Position numbers and translations under genes: made by a program. This document shows positions 9,958 through 19,228 of a stretch of DNA of 64,000 nt, one piece after another; the first letter of the stretch is position 1, and each line of letters opens with the position of its first letter. Location: contig NZ_NGJZ01000002.1 in assembly GCF_003987595.1 (NCBI RefSeq), positions 434,001 to 498,000 on the forward strand. Direction: 5' to 3'. The notes beneath the pieces were generated by a model. The model had not been told where the DNA came from, did not search any database, and saw nothing but the letters and a program-made list of their open reading frames with translations. The stretch comes from Vagococcus entomophilus. GTDB lineage: Bacteria > Bacillota > Bacilli > Lactobacillales > Vagococcaceae.

Positions 9958-12069
9958 ATGGGGAAAATACAAGAGCTATCAGAGCAATTGGCTAACCAGA
10001 TTGCAGCGGGAGAGGTAGTAGAACGCCCGTCTTCTGTCGTTAAAGAATTGGTAGAAAATGCGATTGATGCAGGAAGTACACAAATTGACATTGAAATTGA
10101 AGAAGCTGGCTTGAAGAAAATACAGGTGACGGATAATGGAGAAGGAATTCAAAGCGAGGACGTCTTAAGTGCGTTTAAGCGCCATGCGACAAGTAAAATT
10201 CATTCTCGTGATGATTTGTTTAGGATTCGAACACTAGGGTTTCGCGGGGAAGCATTACCCAGTATTGCCTCTGTTTCTAAAACAACGATTGAAACGTCAA
10301 CTGGAAATGAAGGTTCTTATGTCAAGCTACTTGGAGGCAAAGTGGTAGAGCATAAACCGCATTCTTTGCGTAAAGGAACCAAAATCATTGTAGAGGATCT
10401 GTTTTACAATACCCCAGCACGCTTAAAATATGTCAAATCGGTTCAAACAGAACTTGCGAATATTGGAGACATTCTCAACCGCATGGCAATGAGTCATCCA
10501 GCTATTGCCTTTCGTTTAACCCATGACGGACATAAAATGATGGCAACACTTGGGAATGGGGAATTAAAGCAGGCAATTGCGGGAATTTACGGTGTTAGTA
10601 CCGCTAAAAAAATGTTGGCTTTTTCGGCAAAAGATTTGGATTTTCAAGTGAATGGCTATGTTTCTTTGCCAGAGTTGACTCGTGCAAGTAGAAATTATAT
10701 TTCGCTAATTATCAATGGTCGCTATATCAAAAATTATACATTGAATAAAGCGATTATTGAAGGCTATGGTTCAAAACTTATGGTGGGACGTTTCCCAATT
10801 TCAGTTGTCTCAATTCAAATGGATCCGTTGTTAGTGGATGTCAACGTTCACCCAACTAAACAAGAAGTTCGTCTGAGTAAGGAAAAAGAGCTAAAGGATT
10901 TAATTACAAGTGGGATTGCCGAAATCTTATCTGAGCAGCAATTGATTCCAAACGCTGCAGACAATCTTGGCTTTAAGCGTAAGCAAGAATTGACACAAAA
11001 AGCCGAACAAATTCAAATGCCACTTGATCATGATAAGGGAGATAAAACAGTTTCTTCGACTTATCCTACTTACAAAAATATGCAACAACAAGGTTTGGCG
11101 TACGATGCGAAAGAGGGTCGGTTTTATGTTCCTCAAGCATCAGAGGAAAAAGCATCAAGCATACTTTCAGAAAATAGGGCTTCTCTGGATAAAAAAGTTA
11201 TGGATCCTTACGATATGTCTGATTGGATTCCAAAGTCTGCTTATGGTGAACTAGAACAAGCGGAAGTACTTAACAACAAACAAGTAGTTCAGAAAGAAAA
11301 TGAGCTTCTTTATCAGTCTTCGTCTTCGCCTCAGCTTGGGTCCGAAGAAGAAAACCTAATCGAAGAAAAAGTAGAGATTTTAGAAAGTGAAGCACCGAGT
11401 CAAGAACATCCAGAAATGGATGCAGCACAAATTAATCGTTTGGCTGATAAATTGGCTCAGGAACCTGCACCTTCAAAAAAATTTCCTGAACTGGAATATT
11501 TTGGGCAGATGCACGGGACATATTTGTTTGCTCAAAGCTCAGATGGTTTATATATTATTGATCAGCATGCCGCACAGGAAAGAATCAAATACGAACTTTT
11601 CAGAAAACAAATTGGAGAAGTAAGCAATGATCTGCAAGAACTTTTAGTACCAATCATTTTGGATTATCCAAACAGTGATGCACTGAGAATTAAAGAAAAT
11701 ACAGAAGTGCTACAAGAAGTTGGGATTTACCTAGAAAGCTTTGGTCAAAATAGTTTTATTGTGCGAGCGCATCCTACTTGGTATCCAAAAGGAGAAGAGG
11801 AGCAGACGGTACGTGAGATGATTGAGATGTTTTTAGAAACTGGGAAGGTGAGTGTGGCCAAGTTTCGTGAGGCAACCGCCATCATGATGAGTTGCAAACA
11901 ATCCATTAAAGCCAACCATCATCTAGATGAACGTCAAGCAAGAGTCTTACTTGATGATTTAGCCAAGTGTGAAAATCCGTTCAATTGTCCACACGGTCGG
12001 CCAGTATTGATTCATTTTACAAATACAGATATGGAAAAAATGTTTAAAAGAATTCAAGACCCTCATTAG
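9958..12069 (+). CDS. mutL: DNA mismatch repair endonuclease MutL
   Basis: MutL couples mismatch recognition to strand incision. The N-terminal GHKL ATPase has [16 protein letters not shown] and the [12 protein letters not shown] block. A linker rich in Glu, Gln and Ser follows (about 350-520). The C-terminal domain carries the endonuclease metal motif DQHA-x2-E-x4-E at 535-546, plus the later [11 protein letters not shown] and CPHGRP motifs. It is therefore the incising type found in organisms without MutH. ATG 9958 is chosen because AAAGGAGG (9943-9950) lies 7 nt upstream; the open frame to 9925 is not used. Length 703. Confidence 0.98.
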   Translation: MGKIQELSEQLANQIAAGEVVERPSSVVKELVENAIDAGSTQIDIEIEEAGLKKIQVTDNGEGIQSEDVLSAFKRHATSKIHSRDDLFRIRTLGFRGEALPSIASVSKTTIETSTGNEGSYVKLLGGKVVEHKPHSLRKGTKIIVEDLFYNTPARLKYVKSVQTELANIGDILNRMAMSHPAIAFRLTHDGHKMMATLGNGELKQAIAGIYGVSTAKKMLAFSAKDLDFQVNGYVSLPELTRASRNYISLIINGRYIKNYTLNKAIIEGYGSKLMVGRFPISVVSIQMDPLLVDVNVHPTKQEVRLSKEKELKDLITSGIAEILSEQQLIPNAADNLGFKRKQELTQKAEQIQMPLDHDKGDKTVSSTYPTYKNMQQQGLAYDAKEGRFYVPQASEEKASSILSENRASLDKKVMDPYDMSDWIPKSAYGELEQAEVLNNKQVVQKENELLYQSSSSPQLGSEEENLIEEKVEILESEAPSQEHPEMDAAQINRLADKLAQEPAPSKKFPELEYFGQMHGTYLFAQSSDGLYIIDQHAAQERIKYELFRKQIGEVSNDLQELLVPIILDYPNSDALRIKENTEVLQEVGIYLESFGQNSFIVRAHPTWYPKGEEEQTVREMIEMFLETGKVSVAKFREATAIMMSCKQSIKANHHLDERQARVLLDDLAKCENPFNCPHGRPVLIHFTNTDMEKMFKRIQDPH

Positions 12070-12079
12070 GAGTTGAAAT

Positions 12080-12637
12080 ATGGTAGTCATATTAGCATCG
12101 AGTTCGCCAAGAAGAAAAGAGCTGCTGGCAAGAATTATCCCAGAGTTTGACTGTCAGGCAGCAGACATTGATGAGTCCATAAGAAAAGGGCAGACGCCGA
12201 TTGATTATGTCCAAGAAATGGCTGAAAGAAAAGCTTTCGTTATTCATCAAAAAAATCCCAATGCTTTAATCATTGCTTGTGATACCATCGTTGCGTTGGA
12301 GCATGAAATATTTGGTAAGCCGAAAGATCGAAAAGCTGCTTATACGATGCTAAAAAAACTAAGTGGTTGTACGCATCAGGTTTTAACAAGTGTCGTGATT
12401 CGCAAAGGCAGCGAGAAGACTAGCTTTTTATCGACATCAGAGGTGACGTTTTTTCCGCTATCTGAAAAAGAGCTAGTGCATTATTTGGCAACAGATGAAT
12501 ACAAAGATAAAGCTGGAGCATACGGGATTCAAGGGGCAGGCGCATTGCTTGTCAAATCCATACAAGGCGATTATTATTCTATTATGGGCTTACCCATTGC
12601 CCAATTATCTAGAAAGTTAACACACTACGAGTCTTGA
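12080..12637 (+). CDS. maf: Maf-family nucleoside triphosphate pyrophosphatase
   Basis: House-cleaning pyrophosphatase of the Maf/HAM1-like fold that hydrolyses dTTP/UTP or modified nucleotides; in Bacillus overexpression affects septation. The N-terminal substrate motif [12 protein letters not shown] is at residues 5-16, and the ACDTIV and KAGAYGIQG blocks are present. Length 185 is normal. AGGAG (12068-12072) is 7 nt before the ATG. It follows mutL by 10 nt and precedes msrB by 13 nt, so all are likely one transcript. Confidence 0.93.
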   Translation: MVVILASSSPRRKELLARIIPEFDCQAADIDESIRKGQTPIDYVQEMAERKAFVIHQKNPNALIIACDTIVALEHEIFGKPKDRKAAYTMLKKLSGCTHQVLTSVVIRKGSEKTSFLSTSEVTFFPLSEKELVHYLATDEYKDKAGAYGIQGAGALLVKSIQGDYYSIMGLPIAQLSRKLTHYES

Positions 12638-12650
12638 GAGGAGCACGTGT

Positions 12651-13085
12651 ATGAAAGCGGACAAAGAAGAATTAAAGAAAAAGTTGACACCCATTCAATA
12701 TACAGTGACACAAGAAGAGGCGACAGAGCAACCCTTTACAGGAGAATATGATGACTTTTATGAAGAGGGGATTTATGTAGATATTGTAAGTGGGGAACCG
12801 CTTTTTAGTTCAAAGGATAAATACGATGCAGGCTGTGGCTGGCCAGCTTTTTCTAAGCCGATTACTAAGGCTGAAATTAAAGAAAAAGAAGACAAATCCC
12901 TCAGTCGTACTCGTATAGAGGTGCGCAGTGCACAGGCAGACTCTCATCTTGGACATGTTTTTGAAGATGGGCCAGTAGAAACAGGTGGGCTCAGATACTG
13001 TATCAATGCTGCGGCACTGAAGTTTATTCCTGCCAAAGAGTTAAAAGAAAAGGGCTACGGAGAATATCAGAGTCTATTTGAATAA
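12651..13085 (+). CDS. msrB: Peptide-methionine (R)-S-oxide reductase MsrB
   Basis: Repairs oxidised methionine (R-sulfoxide) in proteins. The family signatures are GCGWPAF, the [11 protein letters not shown] block and the catalytic cysteine in [11 protein letters not shown]. The CxxC zinc pair common in many MsrB proteins is absent from the VSGEPLFSS segment, which is normal for zinc-free Gram-positive forms. GAGAGGAG lies upstream of the ATG. There is no fused MsrA domain; 144 residues is the single-domain length. Confidence 0.95.
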   Translation: MKADKEELKKKLTPIQYTVTQEEATEQPFTGEYDDFYEEGIYVDIVSGEPLFSSKDKYDAGCGWPAFSKPITKAEIKEKEDKSLSRTRIEVRSAQADSHLGHVFEDGPVETGGLRYCINAAALKFIPAKELKEKGYGEYQSLFE

Positions 13086-13132
13086 ATTCGTAGAAAATGG
13101 CGAAAGCTATTGCTAATTATTTTAAAATTAGG

Positions 13133-13179
13133 GCATGAGATAAAAGGAAGGATTCCTTTTGTTTCATGTCTATTCTTTT
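13133..13179 (+). terminator. Terminator after msrB
   Basis: A 17-bp stem with a few G-U pairs (13133-13149 with 13153-13169) ends in CTATTCTTTTT. It closes the mutS-mutL-maf-msrB group. Confidence 0.85.
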
Positions 13180-13219
13180 TGGTAAAAACGTATCCTAGCG
13201 TTCTTTTTTTTAAGGAATA

Positions 13220-13228
13220 TGGTACAAT
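13220..13228 (+). promoter_or_regulatory. Extended -10 promoter of ruvAB
   Basis: TGG immediately precedes TACAAT (13223-13228), an extended -10 element. No good -35 hexamer is visible 17 nt upstream. The start codon of ruvA is about 45 nt downstream. Confidence 0.5.
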
Positions 13229-13272
13229 AAGTGGGAACGTATGTACTCAAAATGAAGATGGAGGATACTGGA

Positions 13273-13890
13273 TTGTACGAATATATTAAAGGAATGATCA
13301 CCTATATCAGTCCATATTATGTGGTAATTGAAACACAAGGGGTGGGCTATCAAATTGCAGTAGCAAATCCTTTTGCTTATAGTAAGTATCAAGAACAACA
13401 GGTGAAAATTTATGTCTACCAAGTAGTGCGTGAAGACGCTCATACTTTGTACGGTTTTGAAATTTTGGAAGAAAAGCAATTATTTATGAAACTTATTAGT
13501 GTTTCTGGTATTGGTCCTAAAAGTGCACTCGCCATTATGGCCTCAGCAGATCATGCAGGGCTAATCCAGGCGATTGATGCGACGAACGTTTCCTATTTGA
13601 CGAAATTTCCAGGGGTCGGGAAAAAAACAGCACAGCAATTAATCTTAGATTTAAAAGGGAAACTAGGAGAAGTTGGGATTACAGGAGAGCCCAAAGAAGC
13701 AATGGGAACTCAGCTGGCCTTACATGCAGAATACGAAGATGTGGCGCTGAATGAAGCGTTAGAGGCGTTATCTGCTTTGGGGTATAGTGAGCGTGAAATT
13801 AAAAAAATCAGTAAAGAGTTAGCTAAGGAACAATTGGAAAGTACAGATGCTTATTTGCGTCACGGACTTAAATTGCTTATGAAGAAATAG
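13273..13890 (+). CDS. ruvA: Holliday junction DNA helicase subunit RuvA
   Basis: RuvA tetramers bind Holliday junctions and load the RuvB motors. Helix-hairpin-helix signatures ([11 protein letters not shown] and [19 protein letters not shown]) are clear, and the C-terminal RuvB-binding domain is present. I start at TTG 13273, which gives [12 protein letters not shown], the usual N-terminus, with GGAGG (13260-13264) 8 nt upstream. The frame is open a further 14 codons upstream but has no matching ribosome site. Length 205. ruvB follows 15 nt after the stop. Confidence 0.96.
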   Translation: MYEYIKGMITYISPYYVVIETQGVGYQIAVANPFAYSKYQEQQVKIYVYQVVREDAHTLYGFEILEEKQLFMKLISVSGIGPKSALAIMASADHAGLIQAIDATNVSYLTKFPGVGKKTAQQLILDLKGKLGEVGITGEPKEAMGTQLALHAEYEDVALNEALEALSALGYSEREIKKISKELAKEQLESTDAYLRHGLKLLMKK

Positions 13891-13905
13891 AAAGTGGGTA
13901 GCGTT

Positions 13906-14913
13906 ATGACAGAAGAAGAACCAATTTTATCGCGCGCACAACATGCAGATGAACAGGCGCTTGAAAAATCATTACGTCCGCAACTGCTCTCACAATATAT
14001 TGGACAGAAAAAGGTTAAAGAAGAGTTGACGATTTATATTCAAGCAGCTAGGAGCCGTAATGAAGCATTAGACCATGTGTTGTTATACGGGCCTCCGGGA
14101 CTTGGTAAAACGACGATGGCGATGGTTATTGCCAATGAGATGGGGGTACAGGTGCGCACGACCAGCGGACCTGCAATTGAACGTCCGGGAGATTTAGTCG
14201 CTATCTTAAACGAGCTTGAACCAGGTGATGTGTTATTTATTGATGAAATTCACCGATTGCCTAGAGTGGTGGAAGAGTTGCTTTATTCTGCTATGGAAGA
14301 TTACTATGTGGATATTATGGTGGGACAAGGGACAACGGCTCACCCAGTACATTTCCCGCTGCCTCCTTTTACTTTGGTTGGAGCGACTACCAGAGCGGGG
14401 ATGCTTTCTGCTCCGCTCCGAGATCGTTTTGGTATTATTTCTCATATGGAATATTACGAAGACGCAGATTTAAAAGAAATTGTGTTGCGTTCAGCAGATA
14501 TTTTTCAAACAGATATTCTGGAAGAAGGAGCATATGAAATTGCTCGTAGATCAAGAGGGACCCCTCGAATTGCCAATCGTTTATTAAAAAGAGTCCGCGA
14601 TTTTGCCCAAGTTCAAGCAGATGGAAAAATCAATGCCAATATTGCAGACCAAGCGCTAAAGTTACTACAGGTCGATCACCAAGGATTGGATTATATTGAC
14701 CAAAAGTTATTGCGGACGATGATTGAGCTGTATGCAGGTGGACCAGTTGGGTTAAGTACGATATCTGTTAATATCGGCGAAGAAACAGAAACGGTTGAAG
14801 ACATGTATGAGCCTTATTTGATCCAAAAAGGATTTTTAAAACGAACTGCCAGAGGACGTGTCGTAACCAGTTTTGGCTATGAGCATTTGGGTTATCAGTT
14901 TCCACAAAATTAA
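13906..14913 (+). CDS. ruvB: Holliday junction branch migration ATPase RuvB
   Basis: AAA+ motor that drives branch migration with RuvA. Walker [10 protein letters not shown], Walker [10 protein letters not shown], the sensor segment GATTRAG and the C-terminal winged helix ending YEHLGYQFP are all present. ATG 13906 is preferred over GTG 13894 because AGTGGGT lies just before it. About 335 residues, normal length. No RuvC is expected; Firmicutes use RecU. Confidence 0.97.
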   Translation: MTEEEPILSRAQHADEQALEKSLRPQLLSQYIGQKKVKEELTIYIQAARSRNEALDHVLLYGPPGLGKTTMAMVIANEMGVQVRTTSGPAIERPGDLVAILNELEPGDVLFIDEIHRLPRVVEELLYSAMEDYYVDIMVGQGTTAHPVHFPLPPFTLVGATTRAGMLSAPLRDRFGIISHMEYYEDADLKEIVLRSADIFQTDILEEGAYEIARRSRGTPRIANRLLKRVRDFAQVQADGKINANIADQALKLLQVDHQGLDYIDQKLLRTMIELYAGGPVGLSTISVNIGEETETVEDMYEPYLIQKGFLKRTARGRVVTSFGYEHLGYQFPQN

Positions 14914-14929
14914 TCTTTAGGTAGATTCT

Positions 14930-14958
14930 TTGACAATTGGCTTAGGTTTTGGCATGCT
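14930..14958 (+). promoter_or_regulatory. Probable promoter of the SDR gene
   Basis: TTGACA (14930-14935) is perfect; CATGCT (14953-14958) is a weak -10 at the ideal 17-nt spacing, 34 nt before the start codon. Confidence 0.5.
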
Positions 14959-14992
14959 TGTTTAAGAACGTTGTAACTGAGGGGGAAAAAAT

Positions 14993-15787
14993 ATGTATCA
15001 AGATTTAGTTGGAAAAGTAGCGGTTGTGACTGGAAGTTCTTCGGGACTTGGAGCGGCAATTGTTCGGAGATATCTGTCAGAGGGGATGAAAGTAGTCATT
15101 AATTATTTTTCAGATTCCCACATACAACAAGCGCAAGAAATAATGGCAGAATACAACCGTGACAATAAAAAAGTAGCAGTGGCTATTCAAGCTGATGTCA
15201 GCACAGAAGAAGGAATAGAAAAACTATTTCAAGCGGCTATAACTGAGTTTGGTGAGTTAGATATTTGGGTAAATAATGCTGGAATGGAAATTAAGTCTCC
15301 CACACATGAGGTGAGTTTAGAAGACTGGAGAAAACAGTTAGATATCAACTTAACTGGGGTTTTTTTGGGAGCAAAAAGAGTCATTCAATACTTTTTAGAA
15401 GAAGAGAAACACGGGAATATCATCAACATATCCTCTGTGCATGAAGAGATCCCATGGCCAACTTTTGCTGCATATAGTGCGAGTAAAGGTGGAGTCAAAT
15501 TGCTTACTCAAACGATTGCCTCAGAATATGCAGATAAAAAAATTCGAGCAAACAGTATTGCGCCAGGGGCAATTGCAACGCCGATTAATGCCGAAAAGTT
15601 TAAAGATGAGCAAGAGCGTGCAGAAACAGAAGAAATGATTCCAATGGACTTTATTGGAGAACCTGAACATGTAGCTTCATGTGCTGCATGGCTTGCCTCC
15701 ACAGAATCGATGTATGTGACAGGAACCACCCTTTTTGTTGATGGAGGGATGACCTTGTACCCCTCTTTTCAGGAAGGAAAAGGCTAA
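14993..15787 (+). CDS. SDR-family oxidoreductase, glucose 1-dehydrogenase-like
   Basis: Classical short-chain dehydrogenase with a Rossmann fold. It has cofactor motif TGSSSGLG (about residues 14-21), NNAG, the catalytic Ser in INISSVHE and the YSASKGG active site (Y-x3-K). The overall sequence, including VFLGAKRVIQYF and the C-terminal VTGTTLFVDGGMTLYP, most resembles Bacillus-type glucose 1-dehydrogenases (NAD(P)-dependent oxidation of beta-D-glucose). Substrate cannot be fixed from sequence alone. Single gene with its own promoter, closed by a terminator shared with the opposite ABC operon. AGGGGGAAAAA-type ribosome site; 264 residues. Confidence 0.85.
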   Translation: MYQDLVGKVAVVTGSSSGLGAAIVRRYLSEGMKVVINYFSDSHIQQAQEIMAEYNRDNKKVAVAIQADVSTEEGIEKLFQAAITEFGELDIWVNNAGMEIKSPTHEVSLEDWRKQLDINLTGVFLGAKRVIQYFLEEEKHGNIINISSVHEEIPWPTFAAYSASKGGVKLLTQTIASEYADKKIRANSIAPGAIATPINAEKFKDEQERAETEEMIPMDFIGEPEHVASCAAWLASTESMYVTGTTLFVDGGMTLYPSFQEGKG

Positions 15788-15840
15788 GGTGAGAGTGTTT
15801 TGCACGATGTCTGTCTAAAAATGGATTGTGATGAGAGAGC

Positions 15841-15897
15841 AAAAAACAAGTGTCTTGCGTTCAACCAAATCAGGTTGAATGCAGACACTTGTTTTTT
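15841..15897. terminator. Bidirectional terminator between SDR gene and ABC operon
   Basis: A long imperfect stem (15841-15866 with 15873-15897) has an A run on the left and a T run on the right, so it can work in both directions. It overlaps the stop codon of the leftward ATPase gene. Confidence 0.85.
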
Positions 15898-16561
15898 ATT
15901 GAGTCACAATTTGTTCAAATTGTTTGTTTTTTAATTCGTAAACATAATCACACGCATCGGCTACTTCACGCTCATGTGTGACCATGATCACACACTTATT
16001 TTGCTCATGTGCTATTTTTTGAAAGATGTTGATGATATCGTTGGAAGTTTGTTCATCAAGATTTCCAGTAGGCTCATCCGCTACAATCAAATCATGTTCA
16101 CAACACATGGCACGAACAATTGCAACACGTTGTTGTTGTCCTCCGGAGAGCTTTGTCACGGGTTTATGCGCAAGGGAACTATCAATCCCCACGCTTTCTA
16201 AACTAGTTAGGCCAAACTCTTTACGATTTTTACGATCTGAGTGTGTGATGTCCATGGCAGTTGTCACATTTTGAATGGCAGTCATGTAGGGAAGTAAGTT
16301 GTATGCCTGAAAAACAACTGAGACACATTTTTTTCGGTAGTTGGTTAATCCAATCTTATTAATTGCTTGGTCATTAAAGAGAATTGCTCCTTCTTTAGGT
16401 TTGTCCAGTCCTGCAATCAAGGAAAGAAAAGTGGTTTTGCCAGAACCACTACTACCAAGAATGGCATAAGATTTTCCTTTCTCAAAGGTTAGATTGACAT
16501 CTTTATATAAGAAGTCATTTTTATTGTCATACCAATAGCCTATATTTTCAACTTTTAACAT
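15896..16561 (-). CDS. ABC transporter ATP-binding protein (MacB/LolD type)
   Basis: Cytoplasmic ATPase of the MacB/LolD/FtsE-like group. It has Walker [10 protein letters not shown], the Q-loop in [13 protein letters not shown], signature [14 protein letters not shown], Walker [13 protein letters not shown] and the H-loop VTHERE. Length 221. The permease gene lies 13 nt upstream in the same orientation, forming a two-gene operon transcribed leftward. Such pairs export peptides, antibiotics or lipoproteins, or act as mechanotransmission pumps; the substrate is unknown. Confidence 0.9.
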   Translation of the reverse strand: MLKVENIGYWYDNKNDFLYKDVNLTFEKGKSYAILGSSGSGKTTFLSLIAGLDKPKEGAILFNDQAINKIGLTNYRKKCVSVVFQAYNLLPYMTAIQNVTTAMDITHSDRKNRKEFGLTSLESVGIDSSLAHKPVTKLSGGQQQRVAIVRAMCCEHDLIVADEPTGNLDEQTSNDIINIFQKIAHEQNKCVIMVTHEREVADACDYVYELKNKQFEQIVTQ

Positions 16562-16574
16562 AGTATCGCCTCTC

Positions 16575-18110
16575 TTAAGTTAGTATTTTTTTCGGTTGTA
16601 GACGAACGATTCCAATCGAGGAAAGTAAAACGGAGATAAAGCAAATCAAGAGTCCGAGTCCTCCAAGCTTGATAATTTGAACCGTTGATAGTGTCACATT
16701 TAATTTCTTAATCTGTTTGGCGTTCGTAGCGCTTGATGCCCCTAAATTATTCATGCGATTGCCGCCACCTTGACCTCTGCCACCGCCTGGTTGGTTGGCT
16801 GTTTGATTGCTTGAAGTCGTGGTTTGCGAAGTTGTTTGTTGGTCGAGTAATTGTTGACCTACTACATTTCCGACAACACGTCCACTAAAGGTTGCAATTA
16901 CTAAGGCAACAACCATAATCATAAATAATTCTACAAAAAATTGAAGAATCATCTTCGTTCTGCTTTCCCCAATAGAAAGCAATACGCCAATTTCATAGCG
17001 TCTTTCACGAATCATCATCATGACAATTAGCGCCAAAATGATGATACCAGCAACGGTTACGAGTAATACGATATTTTTCGCAAAACTTGAAACATTGGAA
17101 ATAGGTTGAATCATTTGTTGATAGACTTGGTCATTAGTTTCGATTGAAAAGCTCTCTGTATCAATCAGTTTTTTCGCAGCTGCAACAAAAGTATCCATTT
17201 TAGCTGGATCGGATAATGTATAAGAAACAGAATCTACAGTATCTTTATAGCTACTACCTTTAAGCGTATTAGCAAAGGTATAAGAAGTGTAAATAGTATT
17301 AGATGGATTCAAAAAGTTAAAGTTGTTTCCAAGTGAGGAATCACTAGAAGAGCTGCTTACTTTATAAATCCCTTTGATTGTAACTGTGTAGGTTGTTGTT
17401 TCATCAGTTGGATTTGAAATAGTGAATTTATCGCCCACTTTCAAACTGTTCGCATCGGCTAACGATTTTTCAATGACCACATTATTGGTTCCCTTATCCG
17501 AGGACGTAATGCCTGTACCAGAGACGATTTTTGCGGTCCCACTAGAAAAATCACTGGCAAGAGAGGAGGTGAGGACACCTGAGATACTAAAGTCACCTTG
17601 CGCATTTCCTGGGCCAAATGCCTTACCACTCGCTCCACCACCAGGACCATTTTGTTGTGCACTATCAGAACTAGAAGTTGTAGTACTGCTACTTGTTGTA
17701 CTTGAAGAACTGATTGGAGTAATATCAGTTCCAGCCCCAGCAGATGTTGAGGAGAGTAAGTTGTAAGAAGCGACATTAGAGAGGGCTGCAATTTTCTCTG
17801 CGGTGCTCACTGGAACTGGGGTTAAAGAAAAACTACCAGCATCGGGCTTAGTATCAGAAGAACTAGATGCTGAGCTTGAGCTGCTTGTACTGGAAGAAGT
17901 GTTGTTTTTGAAAGCATTCTCCCGATTTGCTGAAAGTGTTGCGGTGGCGCCCATACTTTTTTTTGCATTTTCTGCTGCTTTCAGCGAGGCACTTTGAATA
18001 GTCAAACCAGCTAAAATAAAGATCAATATTGCTGAAAATACGGCACATAATAATAAAGAGCGTCCTTTTTTGGCTTTTGTGCTGAGCCAAGCCCGTTGGA
18101 TAAAGTTCAT
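16575..18110 (-). CDS. ABC transporter permease, MacB/FtsX-like, with low-complexity Ser/Thr/Gly insert
   Basis: The 511-residue membrane protein has an N-terminal transmembrane helix (about 17-38), a large external region, and C-terminal FtsX-type helices (about 350-375, 390-415 and 485-505). The external part is a MacB-like periplasmic-core domain. It is unusual in two Ser/Thr-rich tracts (about residues 70-90 and 130-150) and a Gly/Asn/Gln-rich stretch (about 430-455) before the last helix. AGGAGG precedes the ATG. Its promoter carries an 11-bp direct repeat (18169-18188), and the ATPase follows. The low-complexity tracts are probably surface-exposed linkers. Confidence 0.88.
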   Translation of the reverse strand: MNFIQRAWLSTKAKKGRSLLLCAVFSAILIFILAGLTIQSASLKAAENAKKSMGATATLSANRENAFKNNTSSSTSSSSSASSSSDTKPDAGSFSLTPVPVSTAEKIAALSNVASYNLLSSTSAGAGTDITPISSSSTTSSSTTTSSSDSAQQNGPGGGASGKAFGPGNAQGDFSISGVLTSSLASDFSSGTAKIVSGTGITSSDKGTNNVVIEKSLADANSLKVGDKFTISNPTDETTTYTVTIKGIYKVSSSSSDSSLGNNFNFLNPSNTIYTSYTFANTLKGSSYKDTVDSVSYTLSDPAKMDTFVAAAKKLIDTESFSIETNDQVYQQMIQPISNVSSFAKNIVLLVTVAGIIILALIVMMMIRERRYEIGVLLSIGESRTKMILQFFVELFMIMVVALVIATFSGRVVGNVVGQQLLDQQTTSQTTTSSNQTANQPGGGRGQGGGNRMNNLGASSATNAKQIKKLNVTLSTVQIIKLGGLGLLICFISVLLSSIGIVRLQPKKILT

Positions 18111-18152
18111 AAAAATCCTCCTTGTAAGATCAAATATATTTAAGACATATGT

Positions 18153-18188
18153 AGTATAAAAAGATTGTCTTAAACAGAGCTTAAACAG
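18153..18188 (-). promoter_or_regulatory. Activator-type promoter of the MacB-like operon with 11-bp direct repeats
   Basis: Read on the minus strand, CTGTTTAAG occurs twice exactly 11 bp apart (plus coordinates 18180-18188 and 18169-18177), followed by a good -10, TATACT (18153-18158). No -35 consensus is present at 17 nt; the repeats occupy that space. This layout is typical of promoters activated by a response regulator. Which regulator binds is unknown. Confidence 0.5.
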
Positions 18189-18256
18189 GAGGAATTGTTA
18201 TTTTAAGGAAGAGTCATTTGATAGGTTGTAAGATTTTTTTATTTAAAACACTCTCT

Positions 18257-19015
18257 TTATGAACTAGAAAGGTGCTTTAATAGTTTTGAATAAGCATTCA
18301 TTAGTTTACTATACTTTGCTTTAGATACAGGAAGTTTTAGTTTGTTAACTAAAAATACATCTTCGGTTGAAAATTCCACAATATAATTTAAATTAACGAT
18401 AATTGAACGATATATTTTAAAAAAGTGAGCATTCAATCTCTTTTCAAAAAAATTTAAACGCCCAGTAGTCATTATTTTTTTTCCATTAGCCAAATGTAAG
18501 TAAATAGTGCGGGTAGAAGAGTTAATTAGTTCGATTGCCACAATATCTTTTTGTAATACTATTTGTTGATAGCCAGATGTTTTATCTAGAACATAAAGAT
18601 AGTCTTGCGAGCTGTTTGTTAGTATATCAGAATAAATTGATAAGATGGTTTTTTTTGTTTCTTCATAAGTGAGCGGCTTTTTTTGAAATCCCCATGGCTT
18701 GATAGCAAAAAGTTCATTGGTCGGGATGAAGACTTGTGAAATCAAAGTAATATAGAGAGAATAGTGGTACCTCATTTGTAATATGTGTCCTAACTCATAT
18801 GTACTAAGACAGCTATTAGTTAATTCATCTAGAAAAATGATATGAGGCTCAACTAAAGAGCTTTTGATAGAAGGGTTGTAAGTTTTTAAAATATCTTGAG
18901 GTTCATATTCAGTCATTTTAATGTTGATATCTTTTTCGATAGATATTCGCAAGACATAGTTCTTAATCTGGGTATGAAAATCAGGATTACTGCTACATGA
19001 GCAGATTATAAGCAT
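18257..19015 (-). CDS. LytTR-type transcriptional regulator (AgrA/ComE-like), orphan
   Basis: The C-terminal half (about residues 145-245) is a LytTR DNA-binding domain, with the typical VLQKDIVAIE, IYLHLANGKK, HFFKIYRSIIVNLNYI and LPVSKAKY segments. The N-terminal half resembles a receiver; D63 in IIFLDELT could be the phospho-acceptor, but the usual acidic pair near residue 10 is replaced by CSCSSN. No histidine kinase is adjacent, so it is an orphan. It is divergent from the surface-protein operon at 19229 and upstream of the MacB-like operon, so either may be its target. 252 residues. Confidence 0.85.
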   Translation of the reverse strand: MLIICSCSSNPDFHTQIKNYVLRISIEKDINIKMTEYEPQDILKTYNPSIKSSLVEPHIIFLDELTNSCLSTYELGHILQMRYHYSLYITLISQVFIPTNELFAIKPWGFQKKPLTYEETKKTILSIYSDILTNSSQDYLYVLDKTSGYQQIVLQKDIVAIELINSSTRTIYLHLANGKKIMTTGRLNFFEKRLNAHFFKIYRSIIVNLNYIVEFSTEDVFLVNKLKLPVSKAKYSKLMNAYSKLLKHLSSS

Positions 19016-19152
19016 CTTTATTACCTCCTGCTACATTTTTTATAACTTTATCATAGCTACGGTTTGGAAAGCAAAGGAAATGTTGCGAAATTATTTTTAG
19101 AAAAAAAACAGGGGTTTCATGACAAAATACGGTGATTTTAAAATACTTGTTT

Positions 19153-19158
19153 TATAAT
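19153..19158 (+). promoter_or_regulatory. -10 element upstream of the surface-protein operon
   Basis: A perfect TATAAT lies 70 nt before the start codon at 19229, without a recognisable -35, which suggests activator dependence. ATCGTTAGT at about 19183-19191, downstream of it, resembles a LytTR half-site (one mismatch). Confidence 0.4.
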
Positions 19159-19228
19159 GAAAAATGATAGAACGTAAAAATCTATCGTTAGTAAGGGCTA
19201 GATTTTAGCTGAAAAAGGAGGGAAGAAA

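Noticed and set aside
9624-10091. 155-codon minus-strand open frame across the mutS-mutL junction
   Set aside because: It is antisense to two strongly conserved genes, has no ribosome site and no recognisable protein.
17422-17766. 114-codon open frame opposite the ABC permease
   Set aside because: It arises from the Ser/Thr-rich repeat of the permease read antisense; low-complexity composition explains its length.
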